Counted from the first letter of the stretch, positions 26,018-35,366 are shown. The stretch is 64,000 nt of DNA from Paenibacillus pabuli (GCF_023101145.1 NZ_CP073714.1:5146001-5210000); one strand, 5' to 3'. Numbers and translations: made by a program. The notes: generated from the letters alone by a model not told the origin.

Positions 26018-26770
26018 GGCTCTTAATTGCTCACCTCTCTAGTATGCATCCAGCTTCACCTGCAAATCTTAAATGACTTGAAGTTCTGAGGGAATTCCGC
26101 TTCGGATGTCCGCTTTGGGTAGAGATGTCAGCGGTGTAGTTCTCACTATAGCTCTAAGACTCTGCATTTGTAACTAGGCTGATGGAAGCAAACATGAACT
26201 GCAACATTCTGCCCATAATTCGTAAAAAGCACCATCAACTAGCATCCATGAGCCCTCTTGGCCTCTATGCTCCATGGACATGAATATTTGCCACTTTATC
26301 GTCCTCTTGAGGTTCTTCCAGCCTGGCACATCTCTACCCGTTATTGTTATATGCAACGCGGATTACGAGATCTGTTTCCGCTTGAACGCTTACCCCATTA
26401 AACGCAAGGTAAATGTTAAAGTTGCGGACCTTTTTACAGTATTAACCATAAAGATTACAAAATTGATACTATAGTCCGATAACGCATCAGCGAAAATCCG
26501 CGTCCTATCAAGGTTTTCTGAAAAGTGCAGAAAATGAAAAAAGGACATCAGTCCCCCCCTATAGGACTGTGCCCATTTATATTACTTTTACACAAAGCCG
26601 AATGAACACCCAGTCATCACCCGGAAGTCACGGATCTCTTACATGAAATGTAAAAAACTACATCTTATTTCCTAAATTTTGACTCTATTAGGTCCGTTCA
26701 ATAATTGTGTCCAATTTGCAAAATAATTCCGGTTGCCGCATCTCACATTGTCATATATGCTTATAAAACA
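26018..26770. other. Long intergenic region between the polysaccharide cluster and the Y-polymerase
   Basis: More than 750 bp without a supported gene. It must hold the leftward promoter of the glycosidase-to-synthase cluster and the rightward polymerase promoter. Short frames such as 26174-26356 lack ribosome sites. The only clear structure is the hairpin at 26537-26574. No riboswitch class was recognised. Confidence 0.5.
26537..26574 (-). terminator. Orphan terminator-like hairpin
   Basis: GGACATCAGTCC (26543-26554) can pair with GGACTGTGCCC (26564-26574), and six T follow on the minus strand. No leftward gene lies upstream of it, so it may end a short leftward RNA starting in 26580-26850. 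Confidence 0.4.
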
Positions 26771-26784
26771 GGAACACTTGTTCC
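26771..26784. promoter_or_regulatory. LexA (DinR) box upstream of the Y-family polymerase gene
   Basis: GGAACACTTGTTCC is a perfect palindrome and contains the GAAC-N4-GTTC core of the Firmicute LexA operator. It overlaps a plausible -35 (TTGTTC) spaced 18 bp from TAAAAT, about 90 bp before the start codon. This predicts SOS induction of the polymerase/YolD pair. Confidence 0.7.
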
Positions 26785-26876
26785 ATACTGTAAATAAACT
26801 GTAAAATAACACTCGCTGAATGAACCCCATTTCCGCACAGAAGCAGCCGGATCATGAATAAAAGGAGAGAAGTACT

Positions 26877-28121
26877 ATGTCCCGCAAAGACGGACGTGTC
26901 ATTATGCTGGCCGATTGCCAGTCATTTTATGCCAGTGTGGAGAAGTCTGCACATCCTGAATACAGAGACCGTCCGCTTGTTGTTGCGGGAGATCCTGCAC
27001 GCCGTTCAGGCATTATTCTGGCAGCCTGCCCACTCGCCAAGTCCTATGGAATTACTACAGCAGAACGACTGGGTGAGGCTCTCGCCAAATGCCCCGATGT
27101 TGTCGTCATTCGTCCCCGGATGGCCGAATATATTCGTGTTTCCCTGCACATTACCCGTATCCTTCAGTCCTATACCGATCTGGTTGAACCGTATAGCATT
27201 GATGAACAATTTCTCGATGTCACCGGAAGTTTGGACCTGTTCGGCAGTCCTGAAACAATTGCCCGCAGCATTCAGGACAGGGTCATGGCAGAGACTGGTG
27301 TCTATATCCGCGTTGGCATCAGCGACACCAAGGTTGTTAGCAAGATGGCCTGTGACCTTTATGCCAAGAAAGTTCCCGGAGGCATCTATACACTGCCTCG
27401 CAAGGACATGCAGACAACATTGTGGAATAAACCGGTTCGAGACATGTTTATGGTTGGTTCCCGGATGGGGCAGCATCTCTATAAGATGGGGATTCATACG
27501 ATTGGTGATCTGGCGCAGACTCCATTGTCCCGGTTGAGAGAACGTTGGGGGGTAAACGGTGAGGTACTGTGGCGTATTGCCCGCGGGATCGATGATTCTC
27601 CGGTAAAACCCGGGACATATGCTCACCAGCAGCAGGGCATCGGACATCAGATGACATTGCCTCGGGACTATGAATCATGGGCAGACATCAAGGTGGTGCT
27701 GCTCGAACTGGCAGAGCTGGTCAGTCGGCGTTCCCGGGACAAATCGCTCATGGGCCATGTCGTCTCCGTAGGGTGCCGGGGCCAGGATTACGATCGTCCA
27801 ACCGGCTTCTCCCGCCAGATGAAGGTGAATGAACCTACCAACATCACCGATGAAGTATACGATGCGGCAGCAGCTCTGTTTCTGCGCCATTGGGACGGAT
27901 TACCCATTCGCCGCATTAGCGTGTCATTGACCGGACTTGTGCCCGATTCCGAAGTACAGCTGTCCTGGTTTGATGACCGGGAACGCAAAAGAGAACTGGA
28001 ACGTGCCACAGATGACATCAAGCGCAAGTTCGGAGATACCGCGATCATGCGGGCCTCCTCGCTCTGCTCGTCCGCGCAGGCACAGGACCGTTCTCATAAA
28101 ATTGGAGGTCACTATAAATGA
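26877..28121 (+). CDS. Y-family DNA polymerase (UvrX/YqjW-like)
   Basis: 414 residues. Metal-binding residues are in place: D13 in MLADCQSFYASVE and D109-E110 in YSIDEQFLDV. The finger/palm/little-finger order is normal. The pairing with a YolD-like gene and the ADCQSFYASVE variant fit the UvrX/YqjW branch of Firmicutes rather than canonical DinB. It performs error-prone bypass of damaged DNA. AAAGGAG lies 8 nt before the ATG. A LexA box upstream indicates SOS control, and its stop overlaps the next start (ATGA). Confidence 0.9.
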   Translation: MSRKDGRVIMLADCQSFYASVEKSAHPEYRDRPLVVAGDPARRSGIILAACPLAKSYGITTAERLGEALAKCPDVVVIRPRMAEYIRVSLHITRILQSYTDLVEPYSIDEQFLDVTGSLDLFGSPETIARSIQDRVMAETGVYIRVGISDTKVVSKMACDLYAKKVPGGIYTLPRKDMQTTLWNKPVRDMFMVGSRMGQHLYKMGIHTIGDLAQTPLSRLRERWGVNGEVLWRIARGIDDSPVKPGTYAHQQQGIGHQMTLPRDYESWADIKVVLLELAELVSRRSRDKSLMGHVVSVGCRGQDYDRPTGFSRQMKVNEPTNITDEVYDAAAALFLRHWDGLPIRRISVSLTGLVPDSEVQLSWFDDRERKRELERATDDIKRKFGDTAIMRASSLCSSAQAQDRSHKIGGHYK

Positions 28122-28459
28122 GTAAAAAATTACAACAAAACGGGATTTTTGAGTCGTCGCGCATGATGCTTCCCGAACACCGGGAAGCCTACATCATTCA
28201 TCAGGAGCAACTCGCTCCCCGTACCCGTCCATCTCTGGATGCCCAGGCAGCGGAAGAAATGTCCCGTTTGCTTAGCAACTCCATGCTGCTTGGGGATGCA
28301 GTGACCATCACCCTGTTCCATGAACACGATGATATCTGCTTTACCGGGCAGGTGCTCCGAATAGACGCTCCTGCTCGTACTCTCAAACTATTAATGGAGA
28401 ACGGGACGCGGGACATTCAGATGAATCTTATTACAGATGTGGCACTCGCGAATGAATGA
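28118..28459 (+). CDS. YolD-like protein
   Basis: 113 residues. The central FHEHDDICFTGQVLRIDAP and the C-terminal ILLxxI-type strand are characteristic of the YolD-like family, usually encoded directly after UvrX/YqjW-type polymerases. The fold is related to UmuD-associated or WYL-adjacent beta domains and the family is suspected to be a polymerase accessory protein, but no biochemical role is established. It overlaps the polymerase stop codon by 4 bp, so the two are translationally coupled and share the SOS promoter. Confidence 0.87.
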   Translation: MSKKLQQNGIFESSRMMLPEHREAYIIHQEQLAPRTRPSLDAQAAEEMSRLLSNSMLLGDAVTITLFHEHDDICFTGQVLRIDAPARTLKLLMENGTRDIQMNLITDVALANE

Positions 28460-28656
28460 TGTGATCTTTCATTGCAGGTATATCGGAATAGATGCAGCAC
28501 GGCCATGGCCATGCAGGACCGTTTTCCTACACATTTTGATGCAGGACTGAAGGCATCCAACAAGCTGCATCTACTAAGGGCCATCTCGTGCAAAAGAAGC
28601 AAAAAGACGGATTGGTGATTCATTGGCTGCTTGGGAGGGTATAAGAATGGCTTAAT

Positions 28657-29598
28657 TTAGAATAAACTCCAGTCAAATTCCTTGGAAAGACGCTCAAGCA
28701 GATGCACACCTGCAATACTGTTGCCTTTCCGATTCAGAGCTGGACCTACAAGACCGATGCCAAATTGGCCGGGAACCAGGGTCAGAATGCCACCCGATAC
28801 TCCACTCTTGGCAGGCAGCCCGACCTGAATCGCGAATTCGCCTGATGCATTATACATACCGCAGGTGGTCATGAACGTTTTGGCGATCTGTACATAACGA
28901 CGAGGAATAAGCTCATTCCCGGTGATGGGATCTGTCCCGTCATAAGCAAGCACCAGTGCCATACGGGCCAGATCCGCACAAGTCACCTCAATAGAGCAAT
29001 GGCGGAAATAAACGGCAAGCACATCTTCAACGTCATCCTTGAGCACACCATTATGCTTCAGAAAATAACCAAGTGAGCGGTTCAGATGGCCTGTTTCCGA
29101 TTCAGACCGATATACCGCCTCGTTATAGTCCAGCCGGTCATTATTCGCCAGCCTTTGGAAAAACTCCAAAATGCGCCGTGACTTCTCCTCCTTGCAATCC
29201 CCGGCAATCAGGGACGATACCGTAATCGCTCCCGCATTGATCAATGGATTAAAGGGAATTCCCGGCTCCACCAGTTCGAGTTTGATCATGGAATCATAAT
29301 CATCCCCTGTAGGTTCTTTTCCTACATTAAAGAAGACAGCTTCCTCCCCGTGATCCATCAGGGCCAGAATAAGTGTAAACACCTTCGATATACTTTGCAT
29401 CGTAAACGGGACACCACAATCTCCGGCTGACACATGACTGCCTTCGGCATTCATGATATGTATGCCCAGTTCGTCCTGCGAGGCCTTGAACAGCTCTGGA
29501 ATATAAGAAGCAACTTTCCCCTGTCCGGTGTGCAGACGGCTGGTCTCCAGCCATTCCGGCAGCAACTGATTCAGACGTTCCATTGCAGCATTGCTCAT
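28657..29598 (-). CDS. glsA: Glutaminase
   Basis: About 313 residues, typical of the serine-dependent beta-lactamase-like glutaminase family (about 310). The catalytic Ser-x-x-Lys (QSISKVFTL), INAGAI, the Tyr/Asn-rich loop (YNEAVYRSESETGHLNRSLG) and the C-terminal LPAKSGVSGGIL are present. It hydrolyses glutamine to glutamate and ammonia in the cytoplasm. The frame extends to 29679, but GGAGGAG directly precedes the MEMS region and places the start at ATG 29598. It is convergent with the polymerase/YolD pair and monocistronic. Confidence 0.93.
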   Translation of the reverse strand: MSNAAMERLNQLLPEWLETSRLHTGQGKVASYIPELFKASQDELGIHIMNAEGSHVSAGDCGVPFTMQSISKVFTLILALMDHGEEAVFFNVGKEPTGDDYDSMIKLELVEPGIPFNPLINAGAITVSSLIAGDCKEEKSRRILEFFQRLANNDRLDYNEAVYRSESETGHLNRSLGYFLKHNGVLKDDVEDVLAVYFRHCSIEVTCADLARMALVLAYDGTDPITGNELIPRRYVQIAKTFMTTCGMYNASGEFAIQVGLPAKSGVSGGILTLVPGQFGIGLVGPALNRKGNSIAGVHLLERLSKEFDWSLF

Positions 29599-29712
29599 CT
29601 CCATCTCCTCCAAATCTCTGTATGAGCATTTCGCATGCCTCCGAATGACAAGTTCCCATCGAAGTGATGCAATATGCACAGTATAGTATGTATTACCCGA
29701 GAGTCTGAACCC

Positions 29713-30195
29713 TTACCGTTTCACCTGAAGATTCAGCTCCAGAATCTCGCCGGGCAGCCCATGATAATCCCCAACCCATGTGGATACAAAGTTCTGTCTG
29801 AGCAATATTCGACGGGATGCCGCATTGGATGGATCAATAACCGCGTAAAGTAAAGCTATTCCCGCCGCCTGTGCCTGTATAATCAGCCGAGCTGCGATGG
29901 AAGTCCCGTGTCCTTTCCCCCAATATTCCGGCAAAATCATATAACCCATTTCCGCCCGGGACGGATCGGATTCATCCGGGATCAGTTTGGCGTAGGCCAT
30001 CCCTACCCCATCTTCACCAGATATCCGATAATATCCGCAGTCATTCCCCTCATTATAATTCACCATGGATTCAAACTCCGCTACAGCCTCATGCTCCGGA
30101 AAAGCACGTTCGGTAATCTGTTGCATAACTTCAATATTGGACACAAGAGCATAATAATCCGCAAAATCAGGTTGTGCATATTTCATGAAATTCAT
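29713..30195 (-). CDS. GNAT family N-acetyltransferase
   Basis: About 160 residues. The acetyl-CoA loop is recognisable (LPEYWGKGHGTSIAARLI), followed by DPSNAASRRILLRQNF, the typical C-terminal GNAT motif. The RimJ/RimL-like layout suggests acetylation of an amino group, substrate unknown. AGGAGG lies about 9 nt before ATG 30195; the ATG at 30204 is too close to that site. It lies between glsA and the YhjX-like gene with no clear operon partner. Confidence 0.85.
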   Translation of the reverse strand: MNFMKYAQPDFADYYALVSNIEVMQQITERAFPEHEAVAEFESMVNYNEGNDCGYYRISGEDGVGMAYAKLIPDESDPSRAEMGYMILPEYWGKGHGTSIAARLIIQAQAAGIALLYAVIDPSNAASRRILLRQNFVSTWVGDYHGLPGEILELNLQVKR

Positions 30196-30328
30196 GACGG
30201 ACATACCTCCTCTTAATGGCTAACAGGGACTCACTCTTTTTGTTTCACCTAGAGTATACCAGAAGCAAAGTATGCATTGCACACAACCCCTTCAATGTAC
30301 GGGAGCCTTCGCCTCTTTGCTTCGGGTT

Positions 30329-30357
30329 CAAAAAAAGCGGCCTCCTTAGAGACCGCT
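30329..30357 (-). terminator. Terminator of the YhjX-like gene
   Basis: AGCGG (30336-30340) pairs with CCGCT (30353-30357), with further partial pairing inside, followed by seven T on the minus strand. Confidence 0.75.
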
Positions 30358-30398
30358 CAGCTTGCTTTTTATAAAATAGAACTTCGTCCCCACTACAC

Positions 30399-31688
30399 TC
30401 AGCTTGCCCGGGATGAAGGGTTAAGATTCATCTGCTGTTCACGTTGACGTGTACGACGTCCTTGACCCGGAGGCGTTATAATCAACGCCAGCAAGAGCGA
30501 GACAGCGCAGAGTACAGCGATCACAATAAAGGTAAGATGGAACCCGCCTAACAAGGCGCTGATAAACGATCCGGCCAAGGCACCAAATCCGAATCCCTGA
30601 TAGATGACGCCGTAGTTTTTGCTCTGATTTTTCAGTCCAAAGTAATCCGCCACAATCGCCGGGAAGACCGTGATATTACCGCCAAAGCAGAATGCGATCG
30701 CAGCCACACAGGCGAAGAAGATCCCAAAACTCAGTGGTACCAGACTCAACGTCATTACAGCAACAGCCGTAACCAGCAATGCTCCGGCAATCACTTTCAT
30801 CCGTCCCACTTTATCTGACAGTGCCCCCAGAATGATACGTCCAGCGGTGTTGAAGATGGCCACCATCGCCACCGCATTCGCAGCTGTAGCCACATTAAGA
30901 CCCGCCAACTGAACACCGATGTCTTTCACAATACCGATCAGATACAGTCCACTCATACATGCCGTGAAGAAAATAACGAACAGCATATACGCTTCTTTTG
31001 TACGCAGCATTTCTTTGACCGTGTAATTACGTGCTGCTTGTTGCTTCCCACCGTCCGTGCTGCTTGCTGCTGGAGCTTGTTCACGAACAACCGCTTCACG
31101 GATCAGGAACGAGCCGCCCACAATCAATACCAATACAATAATACCCCAGTACATAAAAGCTTGAGCAGGACCAACGGCACCAATTAATGCCGAGTTCACA
31201 TATTTGAACAACAGACTGCCTGTACCAAAGGCCCCGACCGAAATACCCGAAATCAGACCTTTTCGCTCAGGGAACCACTTGATCAGGTTGGACAGGGAAG
31301 TAATGTACGCCGTACCATCCGCGAATCCAACCACAAATCCGGCCAAAATATAGAGCAGTGTCAACGAACTCACTTGAGAACTGAGCACGAGTCCCAGACC
31401 AAGCACCACTCCAGCTACACGAATCAGGCGACGAAGTCCCCATCGTTCTTGCAGCCGGCCTGCAAACAGTGTGGCAAAGGCCAAAGCAAAACTGGTAATC
31501 GAAAAAGTTATCGCGACCGAGCTGACGTCCCATCCGAAACGATCAGACAACGGTTGATTAAATAAACTCCAGGTGTAGATGGTTCCGAGACCCATTTGTA
31601 CAATAATCGTGCCCAGTACAATAAGCCAGCGGTTCATTTTCATAGATGCAGATGCTGTATTAGGTGCGGATGAAATAGCTGCTTTCAT
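30399..31688 (-). CDS. OFA-family MFS transporter, YhjX-like
   Basis: 429 residues and 12 membrane helices. Segments such as LGTIYTWSLFNQPLS, LSNLIKWFPERKGLISG, TACMSGLYLIGIVKDI and KNYGVIYQGFGFGALAGS are very close to E. coli YhjX, an oxalate/formate-antiporter-type carrier induced by external pyruvate through the YpdA/YpdB (LytS/LytTR) system. Here the equivalent two-component genes lie directly upstream on the same strand and the promoter has spaced direct repeats (31777-31807). Pyruvate or a related acid is therefore the best-guess substrate (inference). GGGGAG lies 8 nt before the ATG. Confidence 0.87.
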   Translation of the reverse strand: MKAAISSAPNTASASMKMNRWLIVLGTIIVQMGLGTIYTWSLFNQPLSDRFGWDVSSVAITFSITSFALAFATLFAGRLQERWGLRRLIRVAGVVLGLGLVLSSQVSSLTLLYILAGFVVGFADGTAYITSLSNLIKWFPERKGLISGISVGAFGTGSLLFKYVNSALIGAVGPAQAFMYWGIIVLVLIVGGSFLIREAVVREQAPAASSTDGGKQQAARNYTVKEMLRTKEAYMLFVIFFTACMSGLYLIGIVKDIGVQLAGLNVATAANAVAMVAIFNTAGRIILGALSDKVGRMKVIAGALLVTAVAVMTLSLVPLSFGIFFACVAAIAFCFGGNITVFPAIVADYFGLKNQSKNYGVIYQGFGFGALAGSFISALLGGFHLTFIVIAVLCAVSLLLALIITPPGQGRRTRQREQQMNLNPSSRAS

Positions 31689-31719
31689 CGTGATCTCCCC
31701 TTTGCCGATGTCATATATA

Positions 31720-31733
31720 TGAATGCGTTCACA
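31720..31733. promoter_or_regulatory. Weak cre-like site before the YhjX-like gene
   Basis: TGTGAACGCATTCA (minus strand) matches the Gram-positive catabolite-responsive element with two mismatches. It lies 32-45 bp upstream of the start codon, between the promoter and the ribosome site, where CcpA could block transcription. This is only a pattern match. Confidence 0.3.
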
Positions 31734-31776
31734 AGCTAATCATACATGAAAGGGGATTCATTACACCGATTTGAGC

Positions 31777-31807
31777 ATGAGTTGCATCAGATGCGGAATG
31801 AAATGCC
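31777..31807 (-). promoter_or_regulatory. Direct repeats resembling YpdB (LytTR) binding sites
   Basis: On the minus strand, GGCATTTCAT (31798-31807) is followed after exactly 11 nt by TGCAACTCAT (31777-31786, 7 of 10 matching). The first repeat equals the motif known for E. coli YpdB at the yhjX promoter, also an 11-bp-spaced direct repeat. The second repeat ends 11 nt before a possible -10 (TGTAAT), so an activator bound here could replace the -35. The site lies right after the stop codon of the LytTR gene. Confidence 0.65.
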
Positions 31808-31808
31808 T

Positions 31809-32621
31809 CTAGATGCGCATGAGCTGCCTGAATTCCTTGACTTTGCCCCGGCTAACAGGAACTTCAGCCTCCAGATCACGCAAACGAAGCAGGTACGTAT
31901 TGTTAAACCAGGGCACAATTTCACGAATTTGGGACAAATTCACTATGTAAGAACGATGGCAGCGGAAAAAGGTTTCCTGCGGTAATCGCCCGTGAAAATC
32001 CGAAATGCTGACCGGCATCGTAAACTCACCGTTTTTGGTATACACCTTCGTGACTTTCTCTTGTGCTTCCGCATAATAAATATCGGCGGTGTCTGTCACA
32101 ATAATATTGTCATTGCGGAGCAGGTTGATGCGTCGTCCCGTCTGGGCATTGAATTCCCGCACCTGCCTATTGGATGCAGACCATTCATCGTTCACTTGAG
32201 CCGCATTATGAGCATGTCCATCATCGTTGCCACGTTCACGTTCCTCCTGCTCATGATCCCGTTTGAACGCCGTTTCGAGTTTATTCAGCATCGCAGCAAT
32301 CCGCTTCTCATCATAGGGCTTCAAAATATAGTCAAATGCCTCCAGCTCAAACGCTTCTGCCGCATGTTCCTTGTACGCCGTTGTGAATACGATATAAGGC
32401 TTGCTCGCAAACTTTCCAATATGATGTGCCAGCATCATGCCATCCAGCGAAGGGATATTGATATCCAGAAAAATAACGTCGACTTCCTGCTCCTGCAGAA
32501 ATTTCAGCACATCCAGCCCATCTTCCAGACAATCTACCACTTCAATTTGGCTATGTTCCTGTATCAAGTAATTCAGTTCCTCACTTGCCGGAATTTCATC
32601 TTCAACAATAAGGGCTCTCAT
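31809..32621 (-). CDS. LytTR family response regulator
   Basis: 270 residues. Receiver domain at 1-120 with D53 as phospho-acceptor (FLDINIPSLDG) and K in the YILKPYDEKRI motif. After a Glu/Asn-rich linker the C-terminal LytTR DNA-binding domain starts near INLLRNDNIIVTDTADIYY and holds FFRCHRSYIVNLSQI. LytTR proteins bind pairs of direct repeats and activate transcription. The gene follows its histidine kinase by 10 bp and is followed by the YhjX-like carrier, whose promoter has matching repeats. Paenibacillus genomes often hold several LytST pairs; this one is closest in context to YpdAB/BtsSR. Confidence 0.9.
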   Translation of the reverse strand: MRALIVEDEIPASEELNYLIQEHSQIEVVDCLEDGLDVLKFLQEQEVDVIFLDINIPSLDGMMLAHHIGKFASKPYIVFTTAYKEHAAEAFELEAFDYILKPYDEKRIAAMLNKLETAFKRDHEQEERERGNDDGHAHNAAQVNDEWSASNRQVREFNAQTGRRINLLRNDNIIVTDTADIYYAEAQEKVTKVYTKNGEFTMPVSISDFHGRLPQETFFRCHRSYIVNLSQIREIVPWFNNTYLLRLRDLEAEVPVSRGKVKEFRQLMRI

Positions 32622-32631
32622 CGACCGTTCA

Positions 32632-34302
32632 TCACCTTGTTACTACATCTCCTTTGGGTACATCAAATAAAATATCGGTTCCCTGCTCCAGCCGTGTAAT
32701 CGTTAAACCTTGTCCATATATGAGCTTCACCCGCCGATGCACATTGTACAACCCGATCTGGTTGGCAGGCATCCGGTCATGGTATACACGCTCAATAATG
32801 TCAGCTCCAATGCCTGCTCCTGTGTCACTGACCCCAATTCGCACAAAGTCAGGATAATCCTGTACTCGAATCCGTACGGTCCCGGGTCCTTTGACCTTGA
32901 GAATACCATGGATGATGGCATTTTCAACAAGTGGCTGAATGACCAGGCTTGGAATATGCACAGCCACCTCATCAATATCATAGATGACGTTAAGCCTGCT
33001 GCCGAAGCGCGCCTTCTCGATTTCCACATAATTGCGGACCTGCTCCAGCTCTTTGTGAATATCGATAAGCTCATCCGACAGCTCCAGGTTATAGCGCATA
33101 TATCCAGACAGATTCACAATCAGCTCGCGTGCCCGATCCGGCTTGGTGCGAATCGATGAGGCAATGGCGTTCAGCGCATTGAATAGAAAATGAGGATGGA
33201 TCGTGGTCTGCAATGCACGCAGCTCCGCTTTATTGGCGGCTGCCTTGATCTCCTCCACACGTGATACTTCCATCTGGGTAGAGATAATCTGGGACAGGCC
33301 CACAGCCATCGTTTGCAACGGATACGTAATCTTGTACGCTTTGCGGTAATAGATTTTCAGCGCACCCGTCACTTCGCCCCGCTCTTTGAGCGGAATGATG
33401 AGCAGGGAGTGGATATCCGGCGTTTTCTCATCAATTACATCATTGCTGATCGTAATCTCTCCGCTGGAAATCGTCTTCTTCGTCATCTCACTAATAATCT
33501 CATTGCCGATGTGATATCGTTCCTCCCCAAATCCCACATAAGCCAGAACATTTCGGGTATCCGTAATCGCAACTGCATCCGCTTGGATATCCTCCTGAAT
33601 AATCCGGCAAATCTTACGCAGAGAGTCTTCATCAATGGAGCGGAAGTATGGCAAGGTCTTGTTGGCAATCTCCAGCGCCAGCTTGGCCTGCCGAGCTGCA
33701 ATCATTTCCTTTTCCCCTTCTACACTCTGTACCAGCAGCACGATCAGCCCAATGTTCATCTCACCCAATATCATCGGCAGCGCAATCTTCGAGACAATGT
33801 CCGCCCCCAAGGGGTCGGGATAGGAATACAGCAGGATAAGCAGCATCGTAAGCGCCTCACAGATCATTCCCGCCGCAATACCGATCATCCAACGCTTCGA
33901 CTTAGGCGTATACTTATGTATATACCCAGAGACCAGACCTGCAAGGATACTCGTAATTAGACACGGGATCGCCGTAACGCCATCCATATCGATTAAATAC
34001 CGATGCACCCCGGACACAATCCCGGTAATGATGCCCACAGGCCCCCCGAACAGAATGCCGCCAGACATGATCGCAATAATGCGTACATTCACCAGCGAGC
34101 CTTCCACATTAATACCGGTATACGTACCAAAGATGGCAAATCCACAGAATAACAACGTAACCGCAATGTACTCTTGCCATCTCAATTTTCCCTTTTGCAA
34201 GATCTGTCTAAACCGCGGTATCCTCGACAAGAAGAATAAAAATATAATCAGCAGTGCCGCCCGTTCAAATAAACCCAGCAGCATCGTAAACATCTCTGTC
34301 AA
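32632..34302 (-). CDS. LytS-type sensor histidine kinase
   Basis: About 556 residues. N-terminal 5TMR_LYT membrane sensor ([37 protein letters not shown]), then a GAF-like domain (about 220-360), the HisKA_5-type dimerisation motif [16 protein letters not shown] and a HATPase domain ([18 protein letters not shown]). It senses an external signal, pyruvate in the E. coli BtsS and YpdA relatives, and phosphorylates the LytTR regulator downstream. GGAGG lies 8 nt before a TTG at 34302, preferred over the upstream TTG 34326 and the later ATG 34293. Confidence 0.88.
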   Translation of the reverse strand: MTEMFTMLLGLFERAALLIIFLFFLSRIPRFRQILQKGKLRWQEYIAVTLLFCGFAIFGTYTGINVEGSLVNVRIIAIMSGGILFGGPVGIITGIVSGVHRYLIDMDGVTAIPCLITSILAGLVSGYIHKYTPKSKRWMIGIAAGMICEALTMLLILLYSYPDPLGADIVSKIALPMILGEMNIGLIVLLVQSVEGEKEMIAARQAKLALEIANKTLPYFRSIDEDSLRKICRIIQEDIQADAVAITDTRNVLAYVGFGEERYHIGNEIISEMTKKTISSGEITISNDVIDEKTPDIHSLLIIPLKERGEVTGALKIYYRKAYKITYPLQTMAVGLSQIISTQMEVSRVEEIKAAANKAELRALQTTIHPHFLFNALNAIASSIRTKPDRARELIVNLSGYMRYNLELSDELIDIHKELEQVRNYVEIEKARFGSRLNVIYDIDEVAVHIPSLVIQPLVENAIIHGILKVKGPGTVRIRVQDYPDFVRIGVSDTGAGIGADIIERVYHDRMPANQIGLYNVHRRVKLIYGQGLTITRLEQGTDILFDVPKGDVVTR

Positions 34303-34492
34303 TCTGACTTCCTCCACATCCGTCAAAAATAAACGCCCTTCATCGCAGCAGCGTTCTCCTCACTTTGAAATCCATGTATGCTCGTATGCAACAGTTTACC
34401 GCTCCCCCAGAAGGAAAGCAAAGTCCATCCTGTGAAAATAAAACCATACGCACGTCGGTCAAGCCAGCTTACGGATAAATTATTCCAACAAC

Positions 34493-34523
34493 TTTACAGT
34501 TTTAAAATATTATGTGGTATAAT
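34493..34523 (+). promoter_or_regulatory. Sigma-A-like promoter of the small membrane protein gene
   Basis: TTTACA (34493) and TGGTATAAT (34515-34523, an extended -10) are 19 bp apart, about 90 bp before the start of the 88-residue gene. The remaining part of the 311-bp divergent gap (34303-34492) shows nothing distinct. Confidence 0.5.
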
Positions 34524-34613
34524 CAGGAAAATATTGTTACATTGTCTTTTCTACATATTATTATCTAAATTCCAATTGCTCTGTCCATTTTCCTCACAGA
34601 AAGGTGTACTTCC

Positions 34614-34880
34614 ATGTTTGCCATCCTCATCCTTGGTTCAATTCTACTTTTTAGTCTCTTATGGTTCACCCTATCCGAAATTTCCAAACGCTCCACAGAT
34701 TCCGAAAGCTCATCAGGACGAATGCTCCACATCATTTTATGTATTTCAACTCTGATCCTGATTGTACAGAACTACATATTGAAAGAAATACCGTCTAACG
34801 GCAGCATTATTGCAACATTCATTGCAGTATTCATAATGACCACAAACTCCAACCCTCCTGCGCACTTGAAAAAGAAATAA
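34614..34880 (+). CDS. Small membrane protein, 88 aa, unknown function
   Basis: AAAGGTG lies 7 nt before the ATG. The product has three hydrophobic segments: residues 1-20 (FAILILGSILLFSLLWFTL), about 37-55 (LHIILCISTLILIVQNYIL) and about 64-77 (GSIIATFIAVFIMT), with a basic C-terminus (HLKKK). No family was recognised. It diverges from lytS, and a good promoter precedes it, which supports expression. Confidence 0.55.
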   Translation: MFAILILGSILLFSLLWFTLSEISKRSTDSESSSGRMLHIILCISTLILIVQNYILKEIPSNGSIIATFIAVFIMTTNSNPPAHLKKK

Positions 34881-35366
34881 GAGCAGAAATCCGGGACGTT
34901 CCTCTATAAACGGGGATGTAGATTATGCCCTGACCGCTTCCACCTCAAAAAAGGCCAATTGGAAACTCCATTTGATCTTCATTATGGTTGACTGCCTTTA
35001 TCCAATGATCGGCTGCCCTAAAGCCCGCAGTGTCATTTCAATTCTAACGAACCTCAGAAGCCTTATTAAGGTCATTTTGGGGAGCGAAAAAATGTAACGA
35101 ACCTGAGCGACCTTATTTCATCCGCAAACAGCAATAAACAACGTACCCATGTCGAAATGGCGAAAATAGCGCCTCTCAGGTTCCTTACAATTTCTATCAG
35201 GCGGAATTGCTCCAAATAGCGTCACCTCAGTTCGTTAGCCATAGTGAATACGCTCTATACAGTCACGCTCTTCATCTCAACGTTACACCTCAGCTTCATC
35301 AACAATAAAAAAACGCATAGAATAAATCAATTTAGGACCAAGGACACGCCCACATTTAAATTAAAA
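34881..35366. other. Non-coding stretch with scattered short repeats
   Basis: About 480 bp without a supported gene. It contains the four-copy TAACGAACCTGAG repeat group (35045-35238) and low-complexity AT-rich sequence at 35240-35360. Open frames here lack ribosome sites. Confidence 0.5.
35045..35238. repeat. Four short interspersed repeats, two direct and two inverted
   Basis: TAACGAACCTCAG at 35045 and TAACGAACCTGAG at 35095 face two inverted copies, CTCAGGTTCCTTA at 35175 and CTCAGTTCGTTAG at 35226. In the inverted pair AAATAGCG precedes each copy, giving a longer shared unit. The arrangement can fold into a large cruciform or stem. Confidence 0.6.

Noticed and set aside
26018-26200. c-di-GMP riboswitch before the polysaccharide cluster
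   Set aside because: The conserved aptamer segments were looked for and are not present.
26174-26356. 60-codon minus-strand frame upstream of the glycosidase gene
   Set aside because: No ribosome site and no recognisable sequence; probably leader DNA.
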